Shown piece by piece: positions 33,761-45,999 of a stretch of DNA of 64,000 nucleotides (its first letter is position 1; every line of letters begins with the position of its first letter). The notes under the pieces were generated by a model. That model was given only the letters and a program-made list of their open reading frames with translations. It did no database searches and had not been told where the DNA came from. This DNA comes from Onchidella celtica. Its lineage: Eukaryota; Mollusca; Gastropoda; Systellommatophora; Onchidiidae. Location of the stretch: positions 19,859,543 to 19,923,542 of the forward strand of contig OZ007572.1 in assembly GCA_963931925.1 (NCBI GenBank), written 5' to 3'. A program made the position numbers and the translations under genes.

Positions 33761-36700
33761 TTCTGGATGGAAACACCAGCTGTGGTAATACATTTCACTT
33801 TTTCATGGTACGGCTGAGAAAGGTTGGAATTTTTTTTGCACATATCAGTGGCCAGATGCATGAACTTGGTGTAAATCCACCTGTTTTGCATTATGGTACA
33901 GGCTTAGTCCTTTAGTGCTTACGGCCACCTCGGTGTAAACTCAAATTTAGTTGGTATGCAAGAACAAAAGTTACACCAACCCCTCCCTATGCATCCACTG
34001 CTGCTAACTTCTGTAACAAAAATCGTCATTATGCATGCACAGAACTTGTGTCTGCCAATCCCAGCCACTTGACACTGTGACAAATTCACTCATGCCTGTG
34101 TAAAATGATGTAAACAAAGCAGAGGCTGATGACTGTGAGACTAATAGTGCGTACACTTTGGCATTCATTGTAGCATGTTTTTGCTCTTTGTCATCTCATC
34201 GTTTGAAGTGGAGAACACAAAGAAAGTAACTAATATTTTATCCCACAATATTGTCATTTTGTGAAGTGGAAACTTTTTTGTTGGTTTTGTTTAAGTTAAA
34301 ATTGATGAGGAAAATTTCTTTCTTCCTCTCTTCCACACTTCTTGAAAACATTAAACCCACATTGGAGACAACATCAGCGATGGATTTGGAAGTTTCATAA
34401 AATTTTCATTAGTAACAGAATGTTGCAACTTGTTAAGTAGAATTATTACCTTCAATCAAATAAGGATAGCAGAGTTGACACAGAACCGGAGAAATTAAGC
34501 GCTTTTCTATCGTTTCTTAATCTTAGGCAGATCTCCATCAAATTTCGGATTCAATACATTGAGTCAGTTATGCAAATTCTGCAAGTTACGAACCACTTTA
34601 CACGTACGTATTTAGGCTTACACAAAGTTCTGGCATGCCAAATAGTGTTCTGCACCGATGCGTTGGGCCTATCCACCATGTAACCAGTTATATACAGTTC
34701 TTGCATACGGCCATGGATCATTAAATTACAGCACGGCGAGACTCATTTTACAATCAGACTTTGTGCAAATGGATAATTGTAGATGTAAGCACTTACAAAA
34801 TGTATAAAGGGTCCATTTTAGTATTTTATATTTACAAGCATAAAAGCCTCACTCCGCGCGGCCTCCAACCACTGCCTGGCCCCATCACTTTCTACTCTCT
34901 GTACCATGTACTCCTTCCTGTCTTCTAACTTCACTGCTAGCACGCTGAGTAGTTTATATCATCCGGCATGAAGTTTTCACACCATGGGCCATCTATTCGT
35001 GAAAAAATGGGATCAGAGGAGAGCAGTCAATGGCTCGAAGTCAACTAAAAAAAATTGAAAAACAAAACCAATAAAACAATACAAACTTCAATGCACATTC
35101 CACAGTATTTGAAACCTAAATAGAAAATTTGGTTACCGTGGGTGGCCTAATGAAAAAGCCCTTTGCATTCAAAGGTGGAGAATTTGTGCATAACATAGTT
35201 TTATTCATTTTTTGATGAATGCCAATTTCATTTCGGAGACTTATCACTTTAGGTTTTTCTCCATCCACTTGACAAATTGCTTTTATTTCTCCGTAATGAT
35301 TATTGTGATTTGTTTGTTGCAAGTTTTGAATGTGTGATCACAATAAAAAAATCTGTTCTCCAAGATGATTTTTTCATTTTTCTTATTTGTTACATTTTTG
35401 AAAATGTACAATTTGGAAAAAGTCCGATTTAACATGTACAACTGGTTCATGCCTTTCATTTTCTGCTATGTTTTTTGTCTGAACAGATATTAATTTATGT
35501 ATTATTTCCATTTTCAAATCTCGAGGAGATAAGATTGCTGTCTTGTGAGCGTTTCTATTTTTGATGGTATGGTATCTTTTTGGTATCGATTTTGATTCCC
35601 TTAATACTAAATGATGATGTCATTCCCAAGTCATGTGGACATTTAAAAACAAACAAAAACTAAAGGGAAAAAAAGGTGTGATGAGGAAAATGTAAATGTA
35701 AGAAAGAAGATGGAGAGGAGGGATTTTGCAGACTGATTTCGTTATCATATTCAATGAAGTTATTGGCAGTCGATTAATTAAGAAGTATCGATTCCCACTT
35801 CCAGTTTGTAATAAAAACCAAGATAGTGTCAAGGGCAAAGCTAGATAATCATGTTCTTAAGTTGTTAATATTTTGAAATTGCAAAATTTTGAAGCCTGTT
35901 TATTAAGAAGCGCATATCTTTAAAGAATAAGGAGAAGCCCACGCGGTTGAATGAAAACAAAAAGTTTTGAGTAAGATTAATAAAGGAATAAATTTAATAT
36001 ATGATTTTATGCATAATGAGGTCAAACCCATAACGGCAGACAAGGTGTGGATTGTGTGTCATATAAGAAAACCCAAATTTATTTATAGTACAGAACAGCC
36101 ACTTAGGGGAAACCCGGGTGGTTACTGGCTCCTGCTTCCATGTAGCGTTGAGGTCGACGGTCGACCAAGGTACTCGCACGGTTAGTCACGCCCAACTGAC
36201 CTGTAATATAGCCTAGGATCTGGCGAGTTTCCTCCCTTAAGACGCTGCTGAGGGACTGAGTGCTGGGGTGGAGTTTGGTCGGGGGTAGGCCGGACAATAC
36301 ATACGGATTAGAACCTACTTCCTTAGGTCTTAAGGGGCAACTGGTACTTTAGGGTATTAGACTTAGGATCGTCCATGTCATGGGAAAAGTGCTCTCGCAA
36401 CCACATAGTCAAACGGCACACCTTGTGTAGCTAAGTAGGGTAATGTGTGCTGGAGTCCCCGTGCCACTTTTTTTTTCCTTTCTTAAAATTTCCCGAGCAA
36501 TAATCACTTCACAATATGTCTGCTGTCTTGTGAGCGTTTCTATTTTTGATGCTCAGGTGGAGGTGGAGCAGAAACTCAGCTGTGCTTTGTTTAACCTATT
36601 ATTTCACGGAGTGGGGAAGACAAAGACATGGATATTTTAACACTCTCTCAAAGAATCTTAAAGAAGGTATAATGCACTTTCTCTTTTCTCGAGTTATTAC

Positions 36701-37559
36701 TGTTGATGGGGAGCAGGTCGATTATGTCTTTTCAATTTAATGAGGCTGTATCAGAGGTGACGTTTGGGGCAACCAGTATAATTAGACTGATTCTAATTAC
36801 TATAAATGCTGGGAGACATTAGATAGACTGGACCCAGTCCTGAACAGAATCCAAACTTTGGATGTCTCATACCTTGCATCCCCTTTCTCATGGCCAATCG
36901 TATTAGTCTGGTCTTGAGAATAATAAATAGAGTCGTTGCCGTAGCCGCTTCTTTCTTCAAACTTCACGATTTTGAGCATTGTTTTGAGTGGGTTGATGTT
37001 CCAGTCTAACAATATGATTGTCTCATTTACAGATTTGTAGAACCTTCAGTTCTTTCTGCCTCTCCGCTTATCGAATCCACTGGCATGGGGAATACCATAT
37101 TGAATCCGCTCAGATCTGGGGAAGATGGCGGGTGAAGCAGCTTGGCTATACTTTGCTATAAGTGCCGACTCCACCTTCTTGCAGTAGGCTACCTGTGACT
37201 GCTTAATGTCCCAGGTGAAATGCGGTCGAGGTGAGCAGAGAATGGGGCAGAGAATGTCCATCCCATAAGTGTGTGGGCTAAAGTGCATTTACCCCCCATT
37301 TCTCTACGTATCCATGTTCCAGTATTCGCAGAGCGAAACCAACTCCCTCAGTAATAGTTCATTTTCCAAACTGCGGGGGCTCAAAAGACCCCCACAAGGA
37401 TGCAGTTTTAGGAGCGGCCATGTTCGGGGGGGGGGGGGGACGAGTTAGTCTTCTATAAGGATGTTGTGGTTATTTTTTTACAGTAAGCGCCTGGCTCGAC
37501 AATTCCCTGCCTAGAATTCTGGCTAAAGGCACATGACTTTTCTTTTTATGGATCGTTTG
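33761..37559. other. Intergenic region, no gene seen
   Basis: Only chance frames. A 30-base perfect direct repeat occurs at 35537-35566 and 36522-36551. A short inverted pair ACAAGGTGTG at about 36040 and 36418 brackets about 390 bases and could mark a small degraded transposon. A G run lies at about 37427-37439. Confidence 0.45.
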
Positions 37560-38950
37560 TTGTATGGATGAACCGATGGACAGGGTGATAAAACACATGA
37601 AACTTTTAAAATAATCAATAAAAAAAAATCTTTTTAGCAGACATGGATTTCATGTTTTTAATGAAATTGGGAGGTGCACACTTGACCTGCGCAGGAGAAA
37701 TTTGGGGGGCTAAACTGCACTTTTACCAGGGTGTGAAATTGTCTCTGAAGACTGGCTCATTTCGGAGAATTCCTATCTTTCATTAACATTGTACAACTTA
37801 TCTCGGGTCTTTTAAGGAACCTGTCGCCAGTGTGAACCATTATATTAGTCTGGCACGGTCCACCATTGTCCAGTTGTACTGCTATTTTCATGATATATGT
37901 TCCCATCATTTAATCAATAATCCTTACCACATTGGGGGCCCTGGGCCAGGTCTTTGAGATTGACAAGAGATTGGTGGCGAAGAGTAAGCAGAAAAAGATT
38001 AGATCTGCCGCTACTCTGCTGCCATTAGTTACCCAGAGAATTTGATCCTGGCAACATAATTCATTCTGACGGGTTGTCATCATACAATACTATTGCAACT
38101 ATTCCAGTGCAACCTCCTTTTCAGCACTTGGTGGTATTTCACATCCAGAATTTTGTGGACCCCATGACGGGTGTTTGTACCAATCACGTGGAATGTTGTT
38201 GCAAAGCTATAAGAGACGGTTCAAACATGTGGCTGTCCAAGTGCCATAGTTCTACCATAATCTACCGCAATTGTATATAATTATTTTTTTATCCACTTAA
38301 TGTAACTGAAGTGGTGCATTTTTGTCTTTTACCGTTCATAAAAGGGGACAGTTACTAGAGATACATTCTTTATTGGGTGATATGGGATACAGGGTTCTGA
38401 AATAGCAATGGCGGTAGGCCTATGCCTGGGGCGCTGAATGGGGTGGTGGGTAGGGGATGGATAGCAGAAATAAGTTGAAAATGGAGTATTTTAGGTCTTT
38501 ATTTTAGGAGGTTTCGCTGCTCTTAGCATTCACACCTCACTTTTCTTGCTTTTAGTTTTCTTGTTCTTGTTTCTGTGTATTCTTGTGGTAGAGATTAGTT
38601 CTTTTTTGTTATTTAGAATTTTGCCTGGGCAACAGCCTTGTTCGGCCTGCTCTTCTCGAATTTCAATCCCAGAGGTATCTTTAACATGTTGAGTTTGACC
38701 GTGAGAGTTAGCTGTTCTTCAACATCCTGGATGACCATCACTCTGTCAAACACCTGAGGCCCGCAGCCAATCACAATGAGTTGGTGGATGTATTTGCAGA
38801 GCTACATGTAGCTACATGTCCGTTCCATTTCTTCTCAGGCAAGCATACATTTTTTTCTCTAATCTCGGTCTGCTAAAAAGATTATTTTTTACTGATTATT
38901 TTAAAAGTTTCATGTGTTTTATCACCCTGTCCATCGGTTCATCCATACAA
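37560..38950 (+). mobile_element. Merlin/ISXO2-like DNA transposon relic between 83-bp inverted repeats
   Basis: Bases 37560-37642 and 38868-38950 are inverse copies with only about three differences (TTGTATGGATGAACCGATGG on the left, its complement at the right). Between them lies a decayed Merlin-type transposase. The inverted repeats may be this element's ends or an inverted duplication; no matching target duplication was seen. The right repeat runs straight into an ATCC-rich repeat. Confidence 0.7.
37840..38280 (+). pseudogene. Merlin/ISXO2-like DDE transposase fragment
   Basis: Merlin transposases are related to bacterial IS1016/IS1595 (ISXO2-like domain). Readable parts in order: LARSTIVQLYCYFHD (conserved helical segment), IGGPG then a frame change, QVFEIDKRLVAKSKQ (family motif GGPG-VEIDE, first catalytic Asp), and after a stop, IHSDGWSSYNTIATI (second Asp in SDGW), HIQNFVDPMTGVCTNHVE (NFVDP-TGAHTN-E motif with the catalytic Glu). 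The order and spacing fit the family. At least one frameshift and one stop break it; the N-terminus is not recognisable. The last stretch (38074-38280) is the longest open part. Confidence 0.8.
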
Positions 38951-39110
38951 TTATCCATCCGTCCATCCATCTGTCCACATGTCAGTCCTTCCTTCCGACC
39001 ATCCACCCATATATCCTTCACTTTGTTCATCCATCCATGTGTCCTTCACTTCATCCATACATCCATCCATATGTCCTTCACTTCGTCTATCCATCCATCC
39101 ATTCATCATA
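38936..39110. repeat. ATCC-rich minisatellite
   Basis: Imperfect tetranucleotide ATCC repeat overlaid with a longer period (CATCCATGTGTCCTTCACTT-like units, about three copies). It directly adjoins the right inverted repeat of the Merlin relic. Frames reading Pro/Ser/Ile/His are artefacts. Confidence 0.9.
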
Positions 39111-41326
39111 TCAGTTGGAATACAGTAGTGTGAACAAACACCAATTTGTACGAACAATGCACCTGGCAGCATTAACAATGCATCTACCATTGTTGACTGT
39201 GGATCCAACGGTGTTAACAAGAACCCAACAATGTTAACAATACTAAGAGTGCATGTGTCTTGTCCTCAAGTGGAGACTGATGACATCATTTTCCATGGGC
39301 ATCAAAATGGTTAGTAATAATTTCTTGTTAATATTTCACTATATCTTTTTCCATGACACTGACACAAATTAAAGCTCCCTTTCCTTGAGTATCGTCAAGT
39401 TTTTAGCGTATTTCCATAGAACACCAGATCAGTCTTTTAAGTGTGAAATTTGGGGCACACACACTGAAGAACTGATAAAATGGATAGTCGTTTATGTATC
39501 TACATGTGGGTATAATATTAAACCACTTGTCTGTCCTACTGATCAACCAGTGGGCAGATAGACTAACTAACACATAATATGACTGCGGTTTTTGCAGATT
39601 GAACCACCCAAAACCAGGATTTTCTTAGAAAGACTTTTTGAAGATAATAAATATGCTGCTTTTATTTATGACTGATTTTAAGCCATTTTCACTCTAGTCC
39701 TGACATGATGCAAGACTGAGATGGAACACGTCTGAATATGGCAGAGTCACAATTCTTGTTGTTTCTGATGACGCCGTTTGGAAATCAAGGATTGAATCCT
39801 TCTCACGTAAGTATTGGTTGATGTAAGTAATATTGTGGTAATGCAAGTTTGGTATTATAAGCTTACTAGCAGTGGTAGTAAGATTAGTAGATGATAATAG
39901 CAGCGGTATGTAAGTCGTCATGTCAGTTTCAGTTTCAACTGACTTGATGCTTCAGTGGTGTTCCTTTGAATTTTTATATTTTTTTAACTGCTAGAATTTT
40001 GAAGTCATTTAAAAGATCTACATAAATTGGCTCTTCATTCATGCTAATTAATGGCATTTTATGATTTTATTTGTTTTGTGTTTCATGTTTGAACTTTTGT
40101 AATGTTTACTTTTATTGAATTCTATTTACTTTATTTAGATCCGCCTCTAATGTTGTTATTTGACCCCATAAACTGCTGAAACAGAGACAAGATTTGGTAC
40201 ATCATGTTGACTTTTCATAACATAATCTGAATTCTGGGTCAAGAAACAGTGAACTATGGATTTATAAGTGATCCCAAAAATGATAACTATCAGAATACCA
40301 TACGGACTCTGACTGCTTATTCACATAGGCATTACTAGATTCTATGATTGTTTCCCTTAGTATATCAAAAAAGGATCTAAATTTGGTGGCATGGTCCAAG
40401 TGCTTATATTGAAATTTGTTTGCCTTCTTGGAAATGCTTGTCAGTTTACATCTGTAATGTAAATGAAATGCAGAAAATTAAGATTGATGTGTCAAAACAG
40501 TGTGCACAGCTAATGATTTTCATTGTCCTGTAGGTACACAATCATCATCCATTTACAGTCAGGGTTGTCAGTTGTGTTGCTACCTCCTGGAAATATCAGA
40601 TGGCAAATGTCCATTTCGGTCTGTACATCATGTATCCCTGATGTCACGCAGTTCCCGATGATGGAGTAAACCTGTGAAGTCATATTAAACTTTCAGCCAT
40701 TATCAGGACTAGAAAGAAGAGAGGTGTGGTTTTCCACTTTTTGAATTCGGATAACACAAATGTATCCCTGTTGAAAACTTTCCACTTAAATCCAAGTAAA
40801 ACTTGGTCTGTAGGAGAGATATCTTTATCTTGGGCCACCTTTTCTCAGGATGAAACTGTCATTCTATGAGATCAGTGACGATGTACAGTTTACATTTCGC
40901 ATGATCAAAGATAATTCACCACGGGAATGATTGTGACGGGGCCGGCAGTAATTAATGTCTGTCTCTTGCCAGTTGTCTTCATGATGATCTCTAACATCAT
41001 TATCCGACCATATAAAGTACCAAATAAAATACAGACTTACTTTACACCTTTTCATAAGGTAATCTGAAGTCTGGGTCAAGGGCCAGAGAACTATAGATTT
41101 GTATGTGGTCTCAAAAATGACAACTATCAAAACACTATACTGACTGCTCATTCGCAGGCTTTACATGATTTTATGATTATTTCCCTTGGAATATCAAAAA
41201 AAAGTTTTGTGGCATAGTCCAAATGAATTTTGTTTGCCTTCTTAGATCCCTTTCTTTTTGTGTATGTGTGTGTCAAGCCTCATATTTTGTATTCTGATTG
41301 AATGAAATTTTGAAAAACTTTGCTTC
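39111..41326. other. Intergenic region with a local duplication, no gene seen
   Basis: About 200 bases at 40225-40440 recur at 41057-41250 with many differences (shared: CTGGGTCAAG, AACTAT(G/A)GATTT, ATTTCCCTT, TTTGTTTGCCTTCTT). A short AACAATG-rich stretch lies at 39150-39240. No supported exon. Confidence 0.5.
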
Positions 41327-42100
41327 TTAACCCTCACCCTGCGCGGGGCGGCAATAGTCGGTATTGACTTGCAAGTGCCCACACCGCACGGGTGGCAATA
41401 GTCGGTATTGACTTGCAAGCGCTCACGCCGCACGGGCGGCAAAAGTCGCCCAGGTCAAGCTGACCGCGCCATGCGCAAGCCGTATTTTCACGTGGCGGGT
41501 CACTGACCTTTTTGAGACGTAACCACCGTGTTATTGTTCACTGTATCTCTTCTAAATCAAACGCATTGTGACATGGACATGTTAACCAGCGAACCACTGG
41601 TCGGAATCACAAAGACTAAGCTTTCAAAGGCTCTCCCCACACTTTCAAAAGATGTAACATCGACATGTGAACTGTTGCTCAACAAATTTGCAATATCTCA
41701 TTTTCTCACAAGCTGACCACCATCTGGAGTTGTCTGTATCTAAGAACCAATCAGAAACAAGCTCTGAAATAATCTTTGTCCCAAATGCCCACATTGGTTT
41801 ATTAGTATGTGTCAATCAGGATGAAACCATTTGTGTAGGGCTTGGGAGGGCGTGGCTTGTTATCATGCTTCGTTCTCACGAAAACTACAGCTGTCAGTTT
41901 GGAATCATAAGTCAGATCATTGGTTAGAGACTGACAGACTAAGGTTTTGCTGGTTCATTCATTATGAAGCATGATAAGGCATAGCAGCGAATGTTTTCAT
42001 ACCGATCAATAAAAACCGAACCACGTGGACAGCGTATGTGGTCATCGTCTAGCGGCACGGGTCAGTGACCCCAGATAAGATTCTCCGTGAGTAAGGAAAT
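41327..42100. mobile_element. piggyBac-like non-autonomous element, copy 1 (right end lost)
   Basis: The left end is TTAA (41327-41330) followed by CCCTCACCCTGCGCG. The next 770 bases match the copy at 59456-60257 closely, and similarity stops after GTGAGTAAGG near 42100, before the right end. Close to the left end is a 47-base unit repeated about 2.3 times (GGCAATAGTCGGTATTGACT). TTAA plus CCC termini are the piggyBac signature. No transposase is encoded. Confidence 0.75.
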
Positions 42101-42427
42101 CTCGACACTTAAATACAGTCAACTAATAAGATTGATTGACAGAAATATTTTAGAACAAAAATCTTATAAACATGAAATTAGAGCAAATAGGGCTCCACTC
42201 ATTTTATAGACATATTTCTGCTCAAAATGTCAAGGTGATCGAGATACTTCTGTCTGGAAGGTAGGAATTAATTCTACACTACTAATTTATTTTTTCAATG
42301 GAGGATAAATTTGCCATTTCTAAAATTCATCACTTGATCCATTTAGCAATTTTTATGTCGTTGCAGTGTATCTTCACCCATATATATTTTATAGCTGTAC
42401 ATTTTCTCTCTCTCTCTCTCTCTCTAG
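42101..42427. other. Intergenic or intronic sequence, nothing recognised
   Basis: AT-rich, ending in a (CT)n tract at about 42405-42426 that doubles as the pyrimidine tract of a possible splice acceptor. Confidence 0.4.
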
Positions 42428-42524
42428 TGGTGTTCTATGTGCTGCTTCAATCCTGACCTCTGTCATTGTATGCTCCAAGGCAAATGTGTCTCCTTTCAGA
42501 CAAATGCCGTCCTGGCTCAAAACA
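42428..42524 (+). CDS. Candidate internal exon, gene unknown
   Basis: A (CT)n tract plus TAG gives a good acceptor and ACA|GTAAGT a strong donor, 97 bases apart. Two frames are open throughout: one reads GVLCAASILTSVIVCSKANV (hydrophobic, possible membrane segment), the other WCSMCCFNPDLCHCMLQGKC (cysteine-rich, loosely like a PAN/apple module). I cannot choose between them and found no partner exon nearby. The downstream host exon at 58422 could belong to the same gene, but nothing shows it. Confidence 0.3.
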
Positions 42525-42787
42525 GTAAGTAAATTTATTGAGGAAATTTATTTATATTAATGTTCAACTACATTCAAAGCAACATCGAATGATTTTGCTT
42601 CTAGACTGTTAAGCCAAAATAATAATCAAATAGCAAACTATCAAAAAGTCATTGTCACCAGACCAGCTGTGCTGAAATAAAAGTTTTTTTGCTTCTCCTG
42701 AAAAGTAGCCAAAACCAATGACTACAGTTTTAGGGAAAGGTGACAATATATACTGGCCGGACAGCATGATTTTGATTGAAATTAATC
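42525..42787. other. Spacer between candidate exon and MITE, nothing recognised
   Basis: AT-rich sequence without a supported feature. Confidence 0.3.
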
Positions 42788-42995
42788 CCCAGCCAGCAGC
42801 CCTATGGAAATCGAACTTGTGGGATTGACGTCAAATTTGCGCCTACAAATGACATCATTCCTTTCCAGATCTGCTGGTTATGACATTGTGCCAATGTTGG
42901 TTTGATGTAGGGAACCAGCCCTTATGGTAATCCTACCAACCCTGCAGAAATCCTATTCAAATTTATGTCAGATTCAAATAGGCATGCTGGCTGGG
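42788..42995. mobile_element. Small MITE, copy 2 of a dispersed pair
   Basis: Inverted ends CCCAGCCAGCAGCCCTATGG and AATAGGCATGCTGGCTGGG, about 20 bases. The interior matches 32331-32546. No protein; 208 bp. The target duplication is unresolved. Confidence 0.75.
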
Positions 42996-43559
42996 TCCGT
43001 GCTGGGCTATTTCCTATGCAGTGTTACCAAAACCTAATCCTAACTGTAAAAAATATTTCTAAAAAACAGCACATTAGTGTGATGTGATCACTGTCATGAC
43101 AAAGATGACTGATGCATGAAAATTGACAGGAAATCTGACTGAATTACCAACGCCAGCTGTAAACATGATGTCTTTGACTTATTTAAAGGTTGACTTGGAA
43201 TACCCTGGATCTACTCATATGTTAGCTGCACTTTGTATTCAGTAACATACCCATGGAATATATTAGGATATATTTCATTTGCCACCTAATATTCAGACCA
43301 ATTTTCTAATATGGATTGATGATTATTTGAGTAGGTCAAACTCACAGCCATAAAGAGGGGAAGACAAGCGACATTATAAATGCATAACATGGCAACAATC
43401 AACAAATGTTTCCAAACTTGAGTTACATCATTTTGACCAATGATCATCATTCACAGTATATTTTAAGCATTCTGCATGAGAGATTCCCTCACATCGCGAC
43501 CTTAGTTCTTGTTCGCTCCAGCTCTCCTGTTTGCACATCTGAGAAATTTGACGTTAAAC
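42996..43559. other. Sequence left of the LTR element, nothing recognised
   Basis: AT-rich, no supported exon. The last bases are the left copy's flank at the LTR-element insertion site; the target duplication GTTTC starts at 43560. Confidence 0.4.
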
Positions 43560-43564
43560 GTTTC

Positions 43565-44808
43565 TGTCATGATTCGGATGTTGTTAAAACTCACGCAGAG
43601 AGTGAGTTGTTGTTGTTTTATCAGGGCCATGAGAAATTGGCTGGTGGCCTTGAACGGCCCTCGCGAATTATAGTTGGTGAGTAAATAAATGTAAAGTTAA
43701 ACTGTTAGAGACACGCTTGTCGGTTTTAATGTTCGTGATTAATAAGTAATGGAGTAGGGGTGAAACAAGGTGGGGATAGTTGACATTGTTAAGTATGACT
43801 AGACAAGTTTTTGCACGTTAACTGGCTGGTAGAATAGTGCAGACGTATTACTACAATTAAAATGGTGGGAGGTTCGACCTATGAGATAGCTGAACTAATT
43901 GGGCCAGCGGACTAGCACTGCTGGGTAGCCAGATAGTATATAACATTGTGTAACATTCAGATTTAGGTGAATACAGACGAGCAGAAGCATCGTGTCGTGA
44001 AGTATCTCCGGTTGGCCAGTACCTGAACTGTGTGGTTTGAAGACTAGAAGTCCTTGCTAACGGACTGACTGAGCTCTAGAAAGAAAGGTCTGAGTGGGCT
44101 AACCTTTGAAAGCCCACGCTGCGCTATTTTGATGTTCGCGCCTACCAGTAGGCGTGACCAAGGGTAATATATCTTATTAGTTCAAGCATAATAGAAGATC
44201 AGAGATAGAGAGAGAACCACAGCCTCATAGGAAGTCTAAGGAAACCCCAGCTGGCACTCGACGACGAGTGGCCTGTGTTATAGAATTATTTCCATACTAT
44301 GATTGAAGTAATATGGCACATTGTTGATGAATTGAATAATGATTGTGCATATATATAAATAGTTTTTTTGCAACTGCGTAATTACCTACAAGCCGAAGTG
44401 TGCTTCTGTAGGCTTGGAACGTACTGGGCTCTCCTAACATTCAAGCCCATATGATTTAGGGAGAGTTTGCCTGGCGACTGGCCAGTGGCGACTCAACTGT
44501 CACTTTAAATTGATATCTAGTTTCGTATAATATACCTATTTGCTATTGATTGCAGTACATCCAATAAGGAACCATAATTACATGAAATATCATAGATTAA
44601 GTTAGTAATTAGAATTTATTGCTTTGAATATACCTCTATTGTCTTTTGTTTTGTTTATTAATATTTATGTAAAACATGGCCTGACCGGCCTGACATATAT
44701 ATATACTCTAGTTGTTTAATACTTTTCTTGTGTGGTTGTGTCCGAGTGTGAGTTAGCTGCCTCTCGTGCAGTCGAATGCTCCCCAAGACCCTAACTCTGC
44801 TCGTGACA
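43565..44808 (+). repeat. Left LTR of the composite element
   Basis: 1244 bp, begins TGTCATGATTCGG and ends GCTCGTGACA, with short inverted termini TGTCA/TGACA. A TATA-like GTATATAAC lies near 43936. It is nearly identical to 56229-57476 in the same orientation. Confidence 0.97.
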
Positions 44809-44922
44809 TCTGGAGGGGACCCCACTGACATCTGGAGGGGACATCCTCACCACTCCTGACATCTAGAGGACCCCACTGACATCTGAAGAGGACCCCGTCA
44901 ACATCTGCAGGGATACCACTCT
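44804..44922 (+). repeat. Tandem repeats spanning the LTR end and primer binding site
   Basis: About five degenerate copies of a 20-25 base unit (TGACATCTGGAGGGGACCCC and variants). The first copy straddles the LTR end and the expected primer site (TGGAGGGGACC). The tRNA was not identified. Confidence 0.8.
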
Positions 44923-45999
44923 AGACTCCACTGTTATTTATGTCATTTTTTGTAGTTTATAGTTTTGTATACTGCTAAATTTTTTTGTTTCTCCCCCACA
45001 TTTCTGGCATGTCCTCTCGTCATTGATCCTGGGACCACTACGAGGGACTGACAGCTAGTAACAGGAAAAGACAAGACCAGCGCTGTGGACCAAGGGAAAG
45101 AGCCAGTCCATTTCACCCAGTTAAGTGAACCATCTGTATTAGTCTTCGTTTGAGGGGTTCGTCGTTCCAGCTCCCCTACTTTTGACAGGCATTATTTTTT
45201 TTCTTTTGTGTTTAGATTAGATACGCGGGAGGTTGGAAGGGATCGAGACTCAGCTTACCTTTCTTGCCAGACTAGCCGATCTAGATGGTGGTTTAAACCG
45301 GATGTGGGGTATGCTTTGCCTTGAATAGTTCTATAGGGACCTGTTATTCGTGTAGATTGTTTGCGTTCTATCTTCCTCGTACTTTTAGGAAGACGTCTCT
45401 CCTGTTCTTTTTCTTACCTTTCTGTAGATAGTTTCAGGTTAGTCGGGTCTGTTGTCGTTTGTTCTTTCTGTTAGTCTAGTCACTCTCTGTGTAATTCTTG
45501 TCCATTATAGTGTTACAGTATTATATTTTATACTCATACTTGCTATATTATTGCCTGGGATAAATCACGTGTCTATGGCACGTTGAGAGATAATCTGGAT
45601 ATTACAGTTGTTAGGCTTGTATAGCCAAGGAAGTTAATATCGTGAATATTGATTTATTCCGGTTTATAGCAGAGGGAACGCTGCTAGGAGTGTACGGAAG
45701 ATACACTGGGAATATTACATTGGTATCGTTAGTTAACGACCAATCACGGAAGCAGTAGACTGACTGCTTGAGGATTAGGAGATATACGTGAAGGAGATAA
45801 GTGATCACTAGGATAGCTCAACCACTACTTGGTTGACTAAGACATACTGTTTGTTGTTGATTTCGTTAATTTCGTTCATACTGCAGGAACGAACACCCGC
45901 AGAGTGCAATTGATACATTGCTTCCAGGGAGAATAAAGTTAGAGAGTTTTGATAAGTTGTCCTCGATTAGGACATTATATCGCATTATCGACCGGTATC
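44923..45999 (+). other. Untranslated leader of the outer element
   Basis: About 1.1 kb without a supported frame between the primer-site repeats and the gag region. A block at 45328-45430 (GTTCTATCTTCCTCGT, TTTTAGGAAGACGT) is shared with the inner element's leader at 50615-50715. Confidence 0.7.

Noticed and set aside
36035-36430. Possible small transposon with ACAAGGTGTG ends
   Set aside because: The inverted match is only about ten bases and no target duplication is seen.
38816-39237. Repetitive Pro/Ser/His/Ile-rich frames
   Set aside because: Translations of the ATCC minisatellite.
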